DNA from: a virus
Strand: one strand, 5' to 3'
IMG/VR virus record: IMGVR_UViG_3300042549_007292
Span: 1 to 31,800 of that record
DNA: 31,800 bases
Shown here: positions 17,742-28,800 of the stretch, piece after piece
Numbering within the stretch: the first letter of the stretch is position 1
Layout of the letters: the number at the start of each line of letters is the position of its first letter
Translations under genes and position numbers: made by a program
Notes under the pieces: model-generated
Told to the model about the DNA's origin: nothing
Seen by the model: the letters and a program-made list of their open reading frames with translations, nothing else
Database searches by the model: none

Positions 17742-18442
17742 GTAAAAATTATTTTACCCAAGATACTGAGGATGCTATAGTAGCTTATAATTTAAGTTCA
17801 GATTTTACCGAACGTAGTAAAATTTATAACGATAAAATTCATTATGCCTTTTTTAAATTAACTCAAAATATTATTCATACATTTAAATTCTATTATACTG
17901 AAGTTGAGAATATCGAAGATTTACAACATGAAATTGTAGTATTTTTATTAAGTAAAATACATTTATTTGATCCATCTAAGGGAGCTAAAGCATATTCATA
18001 TTTTGGTACTATAGTTAAACGTTGGCTAATCTTATATAATGCTAAAAATTATAAAAAACGTGTAGTATCTGTTTCTGTTTTATCATTAGAAGAAGATAGT
18101 AACCACTCTTATGTAATTGAGGAGAATAATTCACCTAGTGATAAATTAGGTCATAATGATAAAATATCATTATTTACAGATTTATATATAGAACATTGTA
18201 CTATAAATATTTATAAATTATTTCCTAAAGAAGGTGATGCTAAGATAGCTGATGCTATACTTGAGTTATTTAGAAAACGTGATAGTTTAGATGTATTTAA
18301 TAAAAAAGCATTATATATCTATATAAGAGAAATGGTAGATGCTAAAACACCTAAAATAACTAAAATAGCGGATCAATTATATAATGTTTATAAAGTTGGA
18401 TATATTTTTTATTTAGAGAATGGTTATATAAAATTTCAATAA
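17738..18442 (+). CDS. Sigma-like protein, T4 gp55-type late sigma candidate
   Basis: Residues 58-97 carry a sigma region 2-type pattern: ENIEDLQHEIVVFLLSKIHLF, then FDPSKGAKAYSYFGTIVKRW and a basic KNYKKR. The FDPSKG-x-x-Y-x-Y(F)-x-x-I-x-R pattern is the core of region 2.1/2.2, which binds RNA polymerase. Regions 3 and 4 are not evident, as in T4 gp55, which directs late transcription together with gp33 and gp45. The gene stands directly before the structural operon, fitting control of these genes. Known marine T4-like phages have similarly placed homologs. Confidence 0.8.
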   Translation: MSKNYFTQDTEDAIVAYNLSSDFTERSKIYNDKIHYAFFKLTQNIIHTFKFYYTEVENIEDLQHEIVVFLLSKIHLFDPSKGAKAYSYFGTIVKRWLILYNAKNYKKRVVSVSVLSLEEDSNHSYVIEENNSPSDKLGHNDKISLFTDLYIEHCTINIYKLFPKEGDAKIADAILELFRKRDSLDVFNKKALYIYIREMVDAKTPKITKIADQLYNVYKVGYIFYLENGYIKFQ

Positions 18443-18476
18443 ATCTAGTATTTATAACAAATAAATATATATACTT

Positions 18477-18836
18477 ATGAGTAGTTTAGATTCTGATATT
18501 TTTGGTGATAAAAAATTAAAAGATATATTTCAAGAAATATACACTAACCAAAAGAAAAAAGAAAAACAAATATCTGCATTAATTGAAGAGTTAAAACCTT
18601 TAATTGGTGATATTGGTGATGCTACTTTAGTTGTTCCATTAATTAAAGAATATCTTGAGATAGGTGTTAAAAACGATGAACAACTTATTAAGATGGCAAC
18701 TATTATTCAACGTTGTTTATCAAATGATGTTAGTAAAGGTGGAGATGGTTATATAATTTCTGATGAAGAAAAAGCTCAATTGTTAGGTGAGATAAATAAA
18801 ATTCAAGAAAATATAAAACAAGATGGCAAAGACTAA
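18477..18836 (+). CDS. Hypothetical helical protein, 119 aa
   Basis: Soluble helical protein; residues 15-45 are charged with heptad spacing (DIFQEIYTNQKKKEKQISALIEELK), followed by a more hydrophobic central region (VVPLIKEYLEIGVKNDEQLI). Small helical proteins at this place in T4-like phages are often transcription co-activators or head/neck proteins; nothing decides. It overlaps the gp5-like gene by 14 nt. Confidence 0.75.
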   Translation: MSSLDSDIFGDKKLKDIFQEIYTNQKKKEKQISALIEELKPLIGDIGDATLVVPLIKEYLEIGVKNDEQLIKMATIIQRCLSNDVSKGGDGYIISDEEKAQLLGEINKIQENIKQDGKD

Positions 18837-20094
18837 TTATGGGTTTTCTGCTATAAGTGAAAGATTTTCTTCTAAACAAGGAAATGACTTTCTTACTAAT
18901 TTAGCTCAATCATCTAATAGTATTATTACTATAGCTAGAGTCACAAACATAATATTAGATAATATTAATAAAGATATATTTAATTCTAATGGTGAATGGA
19001 ATGGTTTAGGTACTATACAATATGAAACAATAGATAAAAGAGTCCAAATAAATGGATTTGCTAAACCTATAGATTCTAATATCAAAAAATATCCACTATT
19101 AAATGAATTAGTATATATTATGATAGCTCCTAATACTGATTTAGGAACTAATCCGTACTCAATTAATGCATATTATATTAGTACTATAAATCTTTGGAAT
19201 CATCCACACCATAATGGTTATCCAAATAATCCTAATAATTTACCTCCATCTCAACAAAAAGATTATACTCAAACTCAAGCAGGTAGTGTTAGACGAGTTA
19301 CAGATAATTCAACAGAAATTAATTTAGGTAAAACATTTAAAGAAAAAGCAGATATACATCCATTATTACCTTTTGAAGGAGATGTAATTCATGAAGGCAG
19401 ATGGGGTAATTCAGTACGTTTAGGAAGTACAGTTAAAACAACACCTAATAATTGGTCATCAAATGGCAATAATGGAGATCCAATTACTATAATTAGAAAT
19501 GGCCAAGGAACCCAAACAGATCAAGGATGGATTCCTATTACAGAAAATATAAATAATGATGACTCATCTATTTATTTAACTAGTACTCAAAATATACCTT
19601 TAGAAGCAAAGGCTACTAGTTATGTTAGTTATAATAAAGATGAAATCCCAACATCACCTAGTAAATACTCAGGGGCTCAAATAATTCTAGACTCAGGAAG
19701 ATTAGTATTTAATGCTTATTCAGATCATATTTTATTAAGTTCAGCTAAATCTATTAATTTAAATTCATTAGAATCAGTTAATATAGATACTAAAAAATTT
19801 ATTACTCAAGCTGATAAAATATTTTTAGGTAAAGAAGACTTAGCTAAAGAACCACTATTATTAGGAGATACAACAGCTCAATTACTAAGAGATTTAACTT
19901 CATCAATTAAAGAATTAGCTACAGCATTACAATTCTTACAATCTGCTCCAGTAGCAAATGGTTCACCAGCTACATTTCCTACATTATTAATCCCCGCTAC
20001 AAAAGCTTTAGGTATTTTAGATTCTTTAAATAATCAATTAGGTACTTCTCCTGATAGTTGTACTATAACCTCAAAACGTAATTTTACAGTATAA
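18823..20094 (+). CDS. Baseplate hub protein, gp5-like (no lysozyme domain)
   Basis: The 423-residue protein has an OB-fold-like middle with LLPFEGDVIHEGRWGNSVRL (about 181-200), the FxGDxxxEGRxGxSxRxGS signature I know from gp5-type hub proteins of T4-like phages. It is followed by SYVSYN and GAQIILDSGRL ... DHILLSSAKSINLNS, short beta repeats typical of the start of a triple-stranded beta-helix needle. No lysozyme domain, unlike T4 gp5. Forms the central hub and part of the spike at the tail tip. Confidence 0.85.
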   Translation: MAKTNYGFSAISERFSSKQGNDFLTNLAQSSNSIITIARVTNIILDNINKDIFNSNGEWNGLGTIQYETIDKRVQINGFAKPIDSNIKKYPLLNELVYIMIAPNTDLGTNPYSINAYYISTINLWNHPHHNGYPNNPNNLPPSQQKDYTQTQAGSVRRVTDNSTEINLGKTFKEKADIHPLLPFEGDVIHEGRWGNSVRLGSTVKTTPNNWSSNGNNGDPITIIRNGQGTQTDQGWIPITENINNDDSSIYLTSTQNIPLEAKATSYVSYNKDEIPTSPSKYSGAQIILDSGRLVFNAYSDHILLSSAKSINLNSLESVNIDTKKFITQADKIFLGKEDLAKEPLLLGDTTAQLLRDLTSSIKELATALQFLQSAPVANGSPATFPTLLIPATKALGILDSLNNQLGTSPDSCTITSKRNFTV

Positions 20095-20903
20095 TGGCAT
20101 CATTTCCAACAGGCTCAGATGGTCAAAGAGATTATAGATATAGTTCCACAGGAGTAGATCTTACTGCTCCATTACGACTTAATCCTAATCCATTAGATAT
20201 TGAATCTCTTGGAGGACGTGATAAAGGATATACTCAAGAAAAATGGAGTGCTTTTTTAAGATTTGTTAATTTAAAAATAAATAAAAATGATACATCTTTA
20301 AATAGTCAAGCAGTATGGACAAAATTAACCACAGATCTGATTAACGAATTTAATACTAGTCCATCATCTAATTGGGTTCAATTTGGTGGTACATCTTCTA
20401 ATAGAGGACTTCAAAATCCACTTACTTTAGCTGATATAACTGCTATTCAAAAATTTACTAATAAAGTTGATCCTAATGCTCAAATAGATAAAACTCCTAT
20501 TTTAGGTACTCAAATTCTTAGAATGGAGTATCCTAAATTATTAACAATGGTAGTTGTTAATAAGGATAAAGATAATAATATTTTAAATAATGCTCCCGAA
20601 CTCTTAATTCCTGTGATTTGGGGAAATAAAAGATATATTATATCAAATGGGGATTTAGAGAAATGGGAAAAAGAAAATAGTAGTATAAGAAAATCACTTT
20701 TTCAAATCATAACACCTTATGATCCAATTAAACACCCTAAGGATAAATGGTCATATAATTTTGATACAAAAAAAGAATGGACATCATTAGCATCCCCAAT
20801 AATACCATCTCAATCAGCAGAAAAAATAAATTCAGAAACAGCAAAATCATCAATTCAAAAACAAACAAAACAACTTCAAACAAAGATAAAAAGTTCATTT
20901 TAA
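20094..20903 (+). CDS. Hypothetical baseplate/tail protein, 269 aa
   Basis: Lies between the gp5-like hub and other baseplate genes, and its start overlaps the hub stop by one base (TAATG). N-terminus is Gly/Ser/Arg-rich and polar; the middle has MEYPKLLTMVVVNKDKDNN and a GNKRYIISNGDLEKW segment; the C-terminus is Lys/Gln/Ser-rich and looks disordered. No family recognised. Structural role is inferred from context. Confidence 0.78.
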   Translation: MASFPTGSDGQRDYRYSSTGVDLTAPLRLNPNPLDIESLGGRDKGYTQEKWSAFLRFVNLKINKNDTSLNSQAVWTKLTTDLINEFNTSPSSNWVQFGGTSSNRGLQNPLTLADITAIQKFTNKVDPNAQIDKTPILGTQILRMEYPKLLTMVVVNKDKDNNILNNAPELLIPVIWGNKRYIISNGDLEKWEKENSSIRKSLFQIITPYDPIKHPKDKWSYNFDTKKEWTSLASPIIPSQSAEKINSETAKSSIQKQTKQLQTKIKSSF

Positions 20904-20906
20904 AAA

Positions 20907-21731
20907 ATGTCTATCCAAAGCATAATTATCACAAATGTTGAAAAATTAATTCAACAAATGATTCCTACTATTTCTCAAATAGTAGAGAAAACAGGTATCC
21001 AAAATATAGGACAGCCTAATATGCAAATGCCTAGTACTTGTTTATTATCAGATGATCTTCAAGATATTTTAAAATTAAGAAATAATTTAATTAATAAATT
21101 AAATACTACTTCTAAAATAATTGAGTCTTTAAGTAAATTATTAAATCCATTATCAACAATAATAGATACAACATCAAAAACTTTACAAACAGTACGTACA
21201 GCTAGAATAGCAGCTAATATAGGTTTAGCTGTAATTACACCACCACTTGTGGTTCCTGGAGCTATTCCTGCTGCTATTAATACTGCTAAAGATCTAGAAG
21301 AATTATTAACACCTCAAATAACTATAACTAAAAATACAATAACTTCTATTGCGACTGCCTTAGATTACGCTAATAGTGTTATATTTAAATTATTAGAAAT
21401 GTTAAAAGGAATAGATCAATATTTAGCTGGATGTAATATTCAACTTCCCTCTTCTCCTGCTATTAATAGTTACGTAGCTCAGGTAGATCAACAATATACA
21501 AATATTCAAAATAATCTAAATAATCAAGGTAATTTAGAAATTTATGAAGGATTTACATTAGAGATAGTAGAAGAACCATATACTCCAACTGTGAATAGAA
21601 GAAAAGCAGTTGCTAAAAATAGTCAAGGTATTACATTATTATCAACTCCATTAACTTTTTCAACAGATAATCAAACTTTACTTACTGCTATTAAACTAAT
21701 TATTGATTCAAATAATTTAAAAGCTAACTAA
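20907..21731 (+). CDS. Hypothetical structural protein, 274 aa
   Basis: Starts with helical, Ile/Gln-rich sequence and contains a hydrophobic Ala/Pro-rich stretch (AANIGLAVITPPLVVPGAIP, about 99-118), followed by a long helix with heptad-like spacing. Such a segment could insert in the membrane during DNA delivery, but this is speculation. The C-terminus is beta-rich. In the baseplate operon, 3 nt after the gene before. No known family recognised. Confidence 0.78.
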   Translation: MSIQSIIITNVEKLIQQMIPTISQIVEKTGIQNIGQPNMQMPSTCLLSDDLQDILKLRNNLINKLNTTSKIIESLSKLLNPLSTIIDTTSKTLQTVRTARIAANIGLAVITPPLVVPGAIPAAINTAKDLEELLTPQITITKNTITSIATALDYANSVIFKLLEMLKGIDQYLAGCNIQLPSSPAINSYVAQVDQQYTNIQNNLNNQGNLEIYEGFTLEIVEEPYTPTVNRRKAVAKNSQGITLLSTPLTFSTDNQTLLTAIKLIIDSNNLKAN

Positions 21732-21748
21732 TTAAATATTTATAATAG

Positions 21749-22102
21749 ATGAAAATTGAAACATTAAAAAAACTTATTAAAGAAGCGGTTAAAGAAGCAA
21801 TTCAAGATGAATTAAAAGATATTCTACTTGAAGCAGTTCGTTCTAATAAACAACCTATTAAAGAATCTTACCAAGTAAGTGATGATAGAACTCTAAATTT
21901 TAATTCTAATAATATTCCTAAAACATCAATAAATACTAAACAAGCATATATGGATATACTAGGTGATATGACTAAAGGACCTAAAACTGGTCTTGAAGGA
22001 GAATTTAAAGTAAATGGACCTATGAATACTATGTCTGAAGGTAGTTCTTTACCTGAAGGGCAATTAGGTTTAGATCAAATAATGAATTTAATTAATAAAT
22101 AA
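21749..22102 (+). CDS. Hypothetical protein, 117 aa
   Basis: The first 33 residues form a strongly amphipathic helix with alternating Lys/Glu (ETLKKLIKEAVKEAIQDELK). This MKxxxLKxLIKEAVxEAI start is common in small proteins beside tail genes of phages. The remaining part is polar, Gly/Asn-rich and probably disordered. Its end overlaps the gp25-like start by 1 nt. Confidence 0.75.
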   Translation: MKIETLKKLIKEAVKEAIQDELKDILLEAVRSNKQPIKESYQVSDDRTLNFNSNNIPKTSINTKQAYMDILGDMTKGPKTGLEGEFKVNGPMNTMSEGSSLPEGQLGLDQIMNLINK

Positions 22103-22509
22103 TGAGTTTCGGAGCAAAGAAAATATTTCCTATAGATACTAAACCTGGTACAGCAGTTGGTGTGGCTATCCCTTTTAATGCTCCTAATGCTTTTTTCTCT
22201 ACATATACAACACAAGATGCTATTAGAAATAATTTAATAAATTTCTTCTTAACAAATCAAACTGAAAGATATTTAAATAACCAATTCGGAGCAAATTTAA
22301 GAGCATTTTTATTTGAACAAATATCCTCAAATAATATAAGTGATTTAAAAGAAAATATACAATCTTTATTATCTCAATATTTTCCTAACATCAGAGTAGA
22401 TAAATTAGATGTTTTAGAAAATCCTGATAATAATGAAATAACAGTTCAATTATATTATAGCATTATCAATACTGGAATTACAGATCAAATACAAATATCA
22501 TTTACATAA
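22102..22509 (+). CDS. Baseplate wedge protein, gp25-like
   Basis: The 135-residue length and pattern fit the gp25/GPW family: N-terminal DTKPGTAVGVAIPF, then RNNLINFFLTNQTERYLNNQFG (42-63) matching the conserved (L)xTxxGERxxxPxFG region, followed by LRAFLFEQI and a beta-type end (ITVQLYYSI). The usual G-E-R is replaced by T-E-R. In T4, gp25 binds gp6 and helps trigger sheath contraction. Sits directly before the gp6-like gene, as in T4-like phages. Confidence 0.9.
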   Translation: MSFGAKKIFPIDTKPGTAVGVAIPFNAPNAFFSTYTTQDAIRNNLINFFLTNQTERYLNNQFGANLRAFLFEQISSNNISDLKENIQSLLSQYFPNIRVDKLDVLENPDNNEITVQLYYSIINTGITDQIQISFT

Positions 22510-24362
22510 TGGTTATTAATAAAAATATAAAATATATAAATAAAAGTTTTGGAGAATATAGAGCTAGTTTAATCGACTATGCTAAAACATATTTTCCTAC
22601 TACATATAATGACTTCAGTCCTGCTTCTCCAGGAATGATGTTTATGGAAATGGCAGCATATGTTGGTGATGTTTTATCATTTTATTTGGATAATCAAGTA
22701 CAAGAAAATTATTTACAATTCGCTCGTCAATCAAATAATTTATTTGAATTAGCATATATGTTTGGTTATAAACCAAATGTAACAGGTGTTGCTATAGTAG
22801 ATATAGATGTATATCAAAAAGTTCCTGCTAAAATTTCTGGTGGATCATACATGCCTGATTTTGATTATGCTTTATATGTTGCTCCTAATTCAACTGTATC
22901 AAATACTTCAAATGTATCTTTTTTAGTACAAGATCCTATAGATTTTACAGTTTCAAGTTCTAGTGATCCTACAGATATTACTATATTTGAAATAGCTGGT
23001 GGTAATCCTCAGTCATTTTTATTAAAGAAAACTCGTAAAGCTATATCTGCTACTATTAATACAACTACATTTTCTTTTAATTCTCCAATCAGATTTAATA
23101 CTGTAACTATAAACGCTAATAATTTAATAGGAATATTAGATTGTACTGATACTGAAGGGAATGATTGGTATGAAGTAGATTATTTAGGTCAAGAAATGAT
23201 TTATGATAGTATTAAAAATACTAATACAAATGATCCTAATTTATCTCAATACTCCAGCAATACTCCTTATTTATTAAAACTTAAAAAAGTACAACATAGA
23301 TTCACAACACGTTTAAGAAATTCAAATATCCTTCAAATTCAATTCGGAGCAGGGACAACATCAGATTCAGACGAAGAAATAATCCCAAATCCAGATAATG
23401 TAGGTATCGGTTTACCATTTGAACAAGATAAACTAACATCAGCATATTCTCCTTCAAATTTCTTATATACAAAAACATACGGAATTGCTCCTTCAAATAC
23501 TACATTAACATTTAGATATTTAACAGGAGGAGGAGTTTCAGCTAATGTAGATTCTAATACATTAACCACATTAAATGGTACTATTAATTTCTTAAATCCA
23601 AATTTATCCAATACCTCTTTAGCTAATAATATTTTTTCTTCATTAGCAGTAACAAATCCAACAGCAGCAAGTGGTGGTGGTGATGGAGATTCAATTGAAG
23701 AAATTAGACAAAATTCATCTGCTAATTTTGCTTCACAACAACGAAATGTAACTCAAGATGATTATTTAGTAAGATCATTAGCTATGCCTTCTAAATATGG
23801 TGAAGTAGCTAAAGCATATATTGAACCAACAAAAGTACAAAATATATCTTCAGGTGAATCTATGGGAATATTAGATTTATACATTTTAACTTATGATATA
23901 AATAAAAAACTAACTCAAGCTTCATTAGCATTAAAACAAAATCTAGTAACTTATCTTTCTCAATATAGAATGATAAATGATGCTGTTAATATAAAAGATG
24001 GTTTTATTATTAATATTGGAGTAAATTTTGATATTATTATATTACCAAATTTTAATAGTAATCAAGTATTAACTAATTGTATAACCGCTTTACAAACATA
24101 TTTTGCTATTGAAAATTGGCAAATCAATCAACCAATTATATTAAGAAATCTTTATAATACATTAGATAGAGTAGAAGGAGTTCAAACTGTTAAAAATATA
24201 GAAATAACAAATTTTGTAGGAGCAAATTTAGGATACTCAGATTATGCTTACGATATCTTAGGAGCAACTAAAAATAATGTAATTTATCCATCATTAGATC
24301 CTATGATTTTTGAAGTAAAATATCCTAACGCTGACATTCAAGGTCGCTGTGTTAGTCTTTAA
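22509..24362 (+). CDS. Baseplate wedge protein, gp6/J-like
   Basis: 617 residues. The N-terminus (FSPASPGMMFMEMAAYVGDVLSFYLDN, residues 37-63) is typical of the baseplate J/gp6 family. EEIRQNSSANFASQQRNVTQ followed by DDYLVRSL (about 397-425) matches the conserved R-x-VT-x-x-DY segment. Residues from about 460 have the alpha/beta repeats of the C-terminal part. In contractile tails, this protein links wedges into the baseplate ring. A minus-strand ORF inside it is a shadow. Confidence 0.92.
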   Translation: MVINKNIKYINKSFGEYRASLIDYAKTYFPTTYNDFSPASPGMMFMEMAAYVGDVLSFYLDNQVQENYLQFARQSNNLFELAYMFGYKPNVTGVAIVDIDVYQKVPAKISGGSYMPDFDYALYVAPNSTVSNTSNVSFLVQDPIDFTVSSSSDPTDITIFEIAGGNPQSFLLKKTRKAISATINTTTFSFNSPIRFNTVTINANNLIGILDCTDTEGNDWYEVDYLGQEMIYDSIKNTNTNDPNLSQYSSNTPYLLKLKKVQHRFTTRLRNSNILQIQFGAGTTSDSDEEIIPNPDNVGIGLPFEQDKLTSAYSPSNFLYTKTYGIAPSNTTLTFRYLTGGGVSANVDSNTLTTLNGTINFLNPNLSNTSLANNIFSSLAVTNPTAASGGGDGDSIEEIRQNSSANFASQQRNVTQDDYLVRSLAMPSKYGEVAKAYIEPTKVQNISSGESMGILDLYILTYDINKKLTQASLALKQNLVTYLSQYRMINDAVNIKDGFIINIGVNFDIIILPNFNSNQVLTNCITALQTYFAIENWQINQPIILRNLYNTLDRVEGVQTVKNIEITNFVGANLGYSDYAYDILGATKNNVIYPSLDPMIFEVKYPNADIQGRCVSL

Positions 24363-24390
24363 TTTCTTCTCTCTTAAATATTAAATAACA

Positions 24391-25503
24391 ATGGCTATAT
24401 ATAAAATATTCCCAACTCAAGATACTACATTATATTCAATTTATCCTAATAAAAATACAGGATTAGATGAAATATTAGAAGCATCTTTAACTGTAGGAGA
24501 AACAGGAATACCTGCTCCTCAATCAAGTCGTTTTTTAATTCAATTTAATTCAAACGAAATTACAGATATTATTAATAATAAAATATCTGGTTCACAATGG
24601 CAATCAAATTTAAGATGCTTTATTGCTGATGTTAGTGGTTTAAATCAAAATACTACTATTGAAGTATATCCTGTTTCACAATCATGGAATATGGGAATAG
24701 GTAAGTTTGCTTATTTACCTGAAGTAACTGATGGAGCAAGTTGGATTTGGAAAGATTATTATGGTGGAAGCCAATGGATAAATAATACTTTTAATCCTGG
24801 AACCACAGGTTCTTATTCTTCCTCAGTAGCTGTAGGAGGAGGGACATGGTATGTTACTCAATCATTAAGTGGATCTCAAACATTTGGATTTTATGATGAT
24901 AAAGATTTAAATATTGATACTACAAATATAATAACGGCTTGGTATAGTAGTTCATATCCTAATAATGGGTTTATTGTAAAACAAAAAGATGAATTTATTA
25001 ATAATGAAAATAATCAACCTAAAATAAAATATTATTCAATTGATACCCATACAATCTATCCTCCATGTCTAGAATTTAAATGGGATGATTGTATTATTAA
25101 TACTGGATCATCAGGTATAGTAACAATTAATACCCAACCTTTTACAATTAGTTTAAATGAAAATCCAGGTACATTTTATCTAGATAGTGTGAATAAATTT
25201 AGAATATATTCAACACCAGAATATCCAACCAGAATATGGTCTACATCTTCATTTTATACTAAAAATTATTACTTACCAACGTCATCATATTATGCTATCC
25301 AGGATTTATATACTAATGAATATGTTATAGATTTTGATACTACATATACTAAATTAAGTCAAGATACTATAAGTAGTTATTTTATACTTTATATGAATGG
25401 TTTAGAACCTGAAAGATATTATAAAGTTGTAATTAAAACTATTTATGACGGTCAAACCATAGTGGTAGATAATAATTATTACTTTAAAATAATTAATGGG
25501 TAA
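24391..25503 (+). CDS. Baseplate/tail structural protein, 370 aa
   Basis: Begins IFPTQDTTLYSIYPNKNTGLDE (6-27), a pattern that recalls DNRLRE-type beta domains found on extracellular proteins and phage structural proteins. The rest is Trp/Tyr/Ser-rich and beta, ending in YYKVVIKTIYDGQTIVVDNN. This fits a jelly-roll or Ig-like protein at the baseplate edge. No precise family; the role comes from its place after gp6-like. It starts 28 nt after the gp6-like stop, the largest gap in this operon. Confidence 0.78.
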   Translation: MAIYKIFPTQDTTLYSIYPNKNTGLDEILEASLTVGETGIPAPQSSRFLIQFNSNEITDIINNKISGSQWQSNLRCFIADVSGLNQNTTIEVYPVSQSWNMGIGKFAYLPEVTDGASWIWKDYYGGSQWINNTFNPGTTGSYSSSVAVGGGTWYVTQSLSGSQTFGFYDDKDLNIDTTNIITAWYSSSYPNNGFIVKQKDEFINNENNQPKIKYYSIDTHTIYPPCLEFKWDDCIINTGSSGIVTINTQPFTISLNENPGTFYLDSVNKFRIYSTPEYPTRIWSTSSFYTKNYYLPTSSYYAIQDLYTNEYVIDFDTTYTKLSQDTISSYFILYMNGLEPERYYKVVIKTIYDGQTIVVDNNYYFKIING

Positions 25504-25865
25504 TGGAGATAATTAATTTAAATAAAAAAGTATATGCTAAAAATCAATACGAGAAAGTTATTGATACTAAATTTTCTCAACTAGCTACTACTCTTACTCC
25601 ATCAGAACAAGTAGCTCAAGCTACTTCTACGATATCAGTTGACCAATTCTTTCAAGATTATCAACAGTTATTTCTTCAAATTCCAAAAGAAGGAACTACT
25701 AATTCACATGAATATCTTATAAAAACAAGTTCCGAATATATTAATTTTACTCCAACAGATGATAATATTCAAGCATTAATAGATGAAATTAATTTACTTC
25801 AACAAACAAACTTAGAACTTAATCAACAATTAGTTAATTTAGCTACCACAGGTTCTCAAATATAA
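25503..25865 (+). CDS. Small structural or assembly protein, 120 aa
   Basis: Soluble; a middle segment rich in Gln/Phe (VDQFFQDYQQLFLQIP) and a C-terminal leucine-rich helix (IQALIDEINLLQQTNLELNQQL) that may trimerise. One-base overlaps (TAATG) on both sides put it firmly in the operon. Possibly a chaperone or connector for the large protein that follows; not supported beyond location. Confidence 0.78.
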   Translation: MEIINLNKKVYAKNQYEKVIDTKFSQLATTLTPSEQVAQATSTISVDQFFQDYQQLFLQIPKEGTTNSHEYLIKTSSEYINFTPTDDNIQALIDEINLLQQTNLELNQQLVNLATTGSQI

Positions 25866-28800
25866 TGGAAAGAATAATCAATATACAAAACGTAGATCCC
25901 AATACACTTCAACTACAGAATTATTCTCCTGAAGATGAATCTCTTATATCTAATTTTACTGAACAAGATATAATTTTCAATCCATCAGAAGATTATATTG
26001 AATATTTTGTCCTTGATTTAAACCAAAATATTTTATTTAGTAATATTGCTGGTTATCCTAATTTTAAACTTAGAGATAATTTAGTAACAATTGATCCCCA
26101 AAATGATTTAGAATTACAAGGATATACTGAAGGACAATATTATACGATATATAATTTCCTAAAAAGAAAACTATCATCTAATATTAGTAGTACTTTTTAT
26201 ATTCAAGATATAAGTTCTGATAGAACAGAATTAAGATTAAATACTACTCAAATTTCTAATACTGATGTAGTTGATCTAACAATTCAACTTTCTAATGATA
26301 TTGCTAACTCAACAGGAACCTATTTAGATTTTTATTTAGATTTTGGAGATAACAAATTAATAATTGCTAATAATATAGCATTAGATAATAATAACCCTAC
26401 TGATCCTACTGTTTTAATTAAACTATATGAGGCTTTACCTGAGGAATTTACATTCAATTCACAATGTTGGGTTGTAGAACAAATAGCAGAATCTCAAGCT
26501 TATCAAATAGAATTAACAACTATTTTTTCACTTGAAGAACAATATAATTATATAAGTGGTCCTAATTTTAATTTAGATCTTCAAGATCAAATAAATAATT
26601 CTACTCCTTATACAAATAAAAATGCTTTACAATCTAACATTTCATTACTAGGATCAGGTAGTTTATTATATCAAATTAATAGTTTATTAGTTGAAAAAGG
26701 AATTGAAATTAATATAGATTACACTGATTACTCTCAATTTATTCATTTTTCATCTGCCCAAACTCGTTTAGAAAATTTTTATTATAAACTATCTTTAATT
26801 GAACAATATAATAATAATGCAAGTTATTCTAATAGTGGTTTACCCCTTAATTTATATACTTCGGATAGTCAAATCATATGGCAAAATAAAATAAATGAAA
26901 TCATAACAGGATTTGATGGTTATGAATATTATTTATACTACGAATCAGGAAGTTATACTTGGCCTAAAACTAATTCAATTTATCCATATATAAATGCTTC
27001 TACTACATCTACACCAGCTTTAAATTGGTTTACAACTCAAAGTTTATCTGCTTCTTTATATGATAGAGATAATGTAGATGCTTTAATTAATACTATACCT
27101 AATTATCTTTTAGATGATTCAAATAATGACCAATACCGATTATTTACTCAAATGGTTGGACAAAACTTTGATAATATTTGGATTTATTTAAAAGATATTA
27201 CTAATAAGTTTGATGCTGATAATAGATTAAATTACGGTATATCAAAAGATATAGTAGCACAAGCAATTCGTGATTTAGGAGTAAAGATATATCAAAATAA
27301 TTTTTCATCAAATGACCTATACTCAGCATTATTAGGTATTACTCCAACTGGAGATTTATTTAATTTACCTTATATTACAGGTTCTCTACCTACACCTACA
27401 GGATACGAATATATAAATACATTTATAACTGCTTCGGCTACAGGTTCGTTAGAACCAGTAGATGATGTAAATAAAGAAATTTATAAAAGAATTTATCATA
27501 ATCTTCCAATATTACTTAAGAAAAAAGGAACAGTAGAGGGTTTAAGAATGTTATTAAATATTTATGGTATACCTGATACTATTTTAAGAATAAATGAATT
27601 TGGTGGTAAATCATATGAAAATCACTCATGGGATAATTTTGTAGATCAATTTAATTATGCCTTTACCACAACAGCTTCTGGATGGGTTGATGTAACTTTA
27701 CCTGGAATTACATATTTTACCTCTAGTAATTTACAATCTATTGAATTTAGATTTAAAACATTTGGTATCCCTGAATCAACTCAGTATAGTCAATCTATAG
27801 CTCAAATTTCTAATGTATTTCATTTAGGATTACAATATACAGGAAGTGGATATTCAACAGCTAGTTATAGTGGTTCAATTCCAAGTTCATACAATCAATA
27901 TGGAACTTTAATATATAGAGATTTAATTAATACTACTAAATCTGCTAGTGTGTATTTACCATTTTTTAATGGTGAATGGTGGTCTGTATTATTAACAAGA
28001 AATGATTCGTCAAGTAAAGTTGATTTATATGTAAAAAACAATATATATTCAGGATACGATGGAAGTCAAATAGGCTTTAGAGCATCAAGTAGCTTTTCAG
28101 GTTCTGAAGTTTGGGTAACAGGATCAGATAGTAGAAATTTTTATTTAAGTCAAACTCAACCTACCTTTAATCCAGGAGGTCTAGGATCAACTTACAAAAA
28201 ATTCTCAGGTTCATTTCAAGAAATAAGATTTTATCATAATATATTAGATGAAAGTAAATTTAATAATTATGTAATGAATCCTTATTCTATTGAAGGAAAT
28301 ACATTAGAGGGAAGTGATAATTCTTTTAACCAGTTATTTTTTAGAGCACCTTTAGGTTCAGTTCTAGATAATGATATTACAATGGTTGGTAGAACATCTA
28401 TTCATCCATCCATAACTCAATATCCTGTTACTGAATCTTTTGGGAATGGAAGTAACTATACATTAGGAGGAACATTTACTTTTGAACCTAATTATGAAAC
28501 AATATATCAAGACCAATTTACATCTGGCATTAAAAATTCAGTATCTGAAAAAATTAGAATAGTTGATACAATATTACCATCAGGTAATACTTTATCTCAA
28601 TATATTTCAATTCAACAAAACTCTCCAACTAATGAACAATTTATTAAAGATATAAATTATGTTGAAGCGGCATTTTCCCCTCAAGATGAAGTTAACGATG
28701 ATATTATATCTCAACTTGGATATTTCAATATTGGTTCATATATTGGTGATCCAAGATATTTAATTTCTGGTTCATTAAATTATTATCCTGATTTTAATAA

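Noticed and set aside
21735-21745. T4-like late promoter at TATTTATAA before the 21749 gene
   Set aside because: The late box TATAAATA would be in reverse orientation here, and such AT-rich words are common by chance in this DNA.
23302-23611. Minus-strand ORFs inside the gp6-like gene
   Set aside because: Entirely inside a well-supported structural gene on the other strand, with no leader or promoter.
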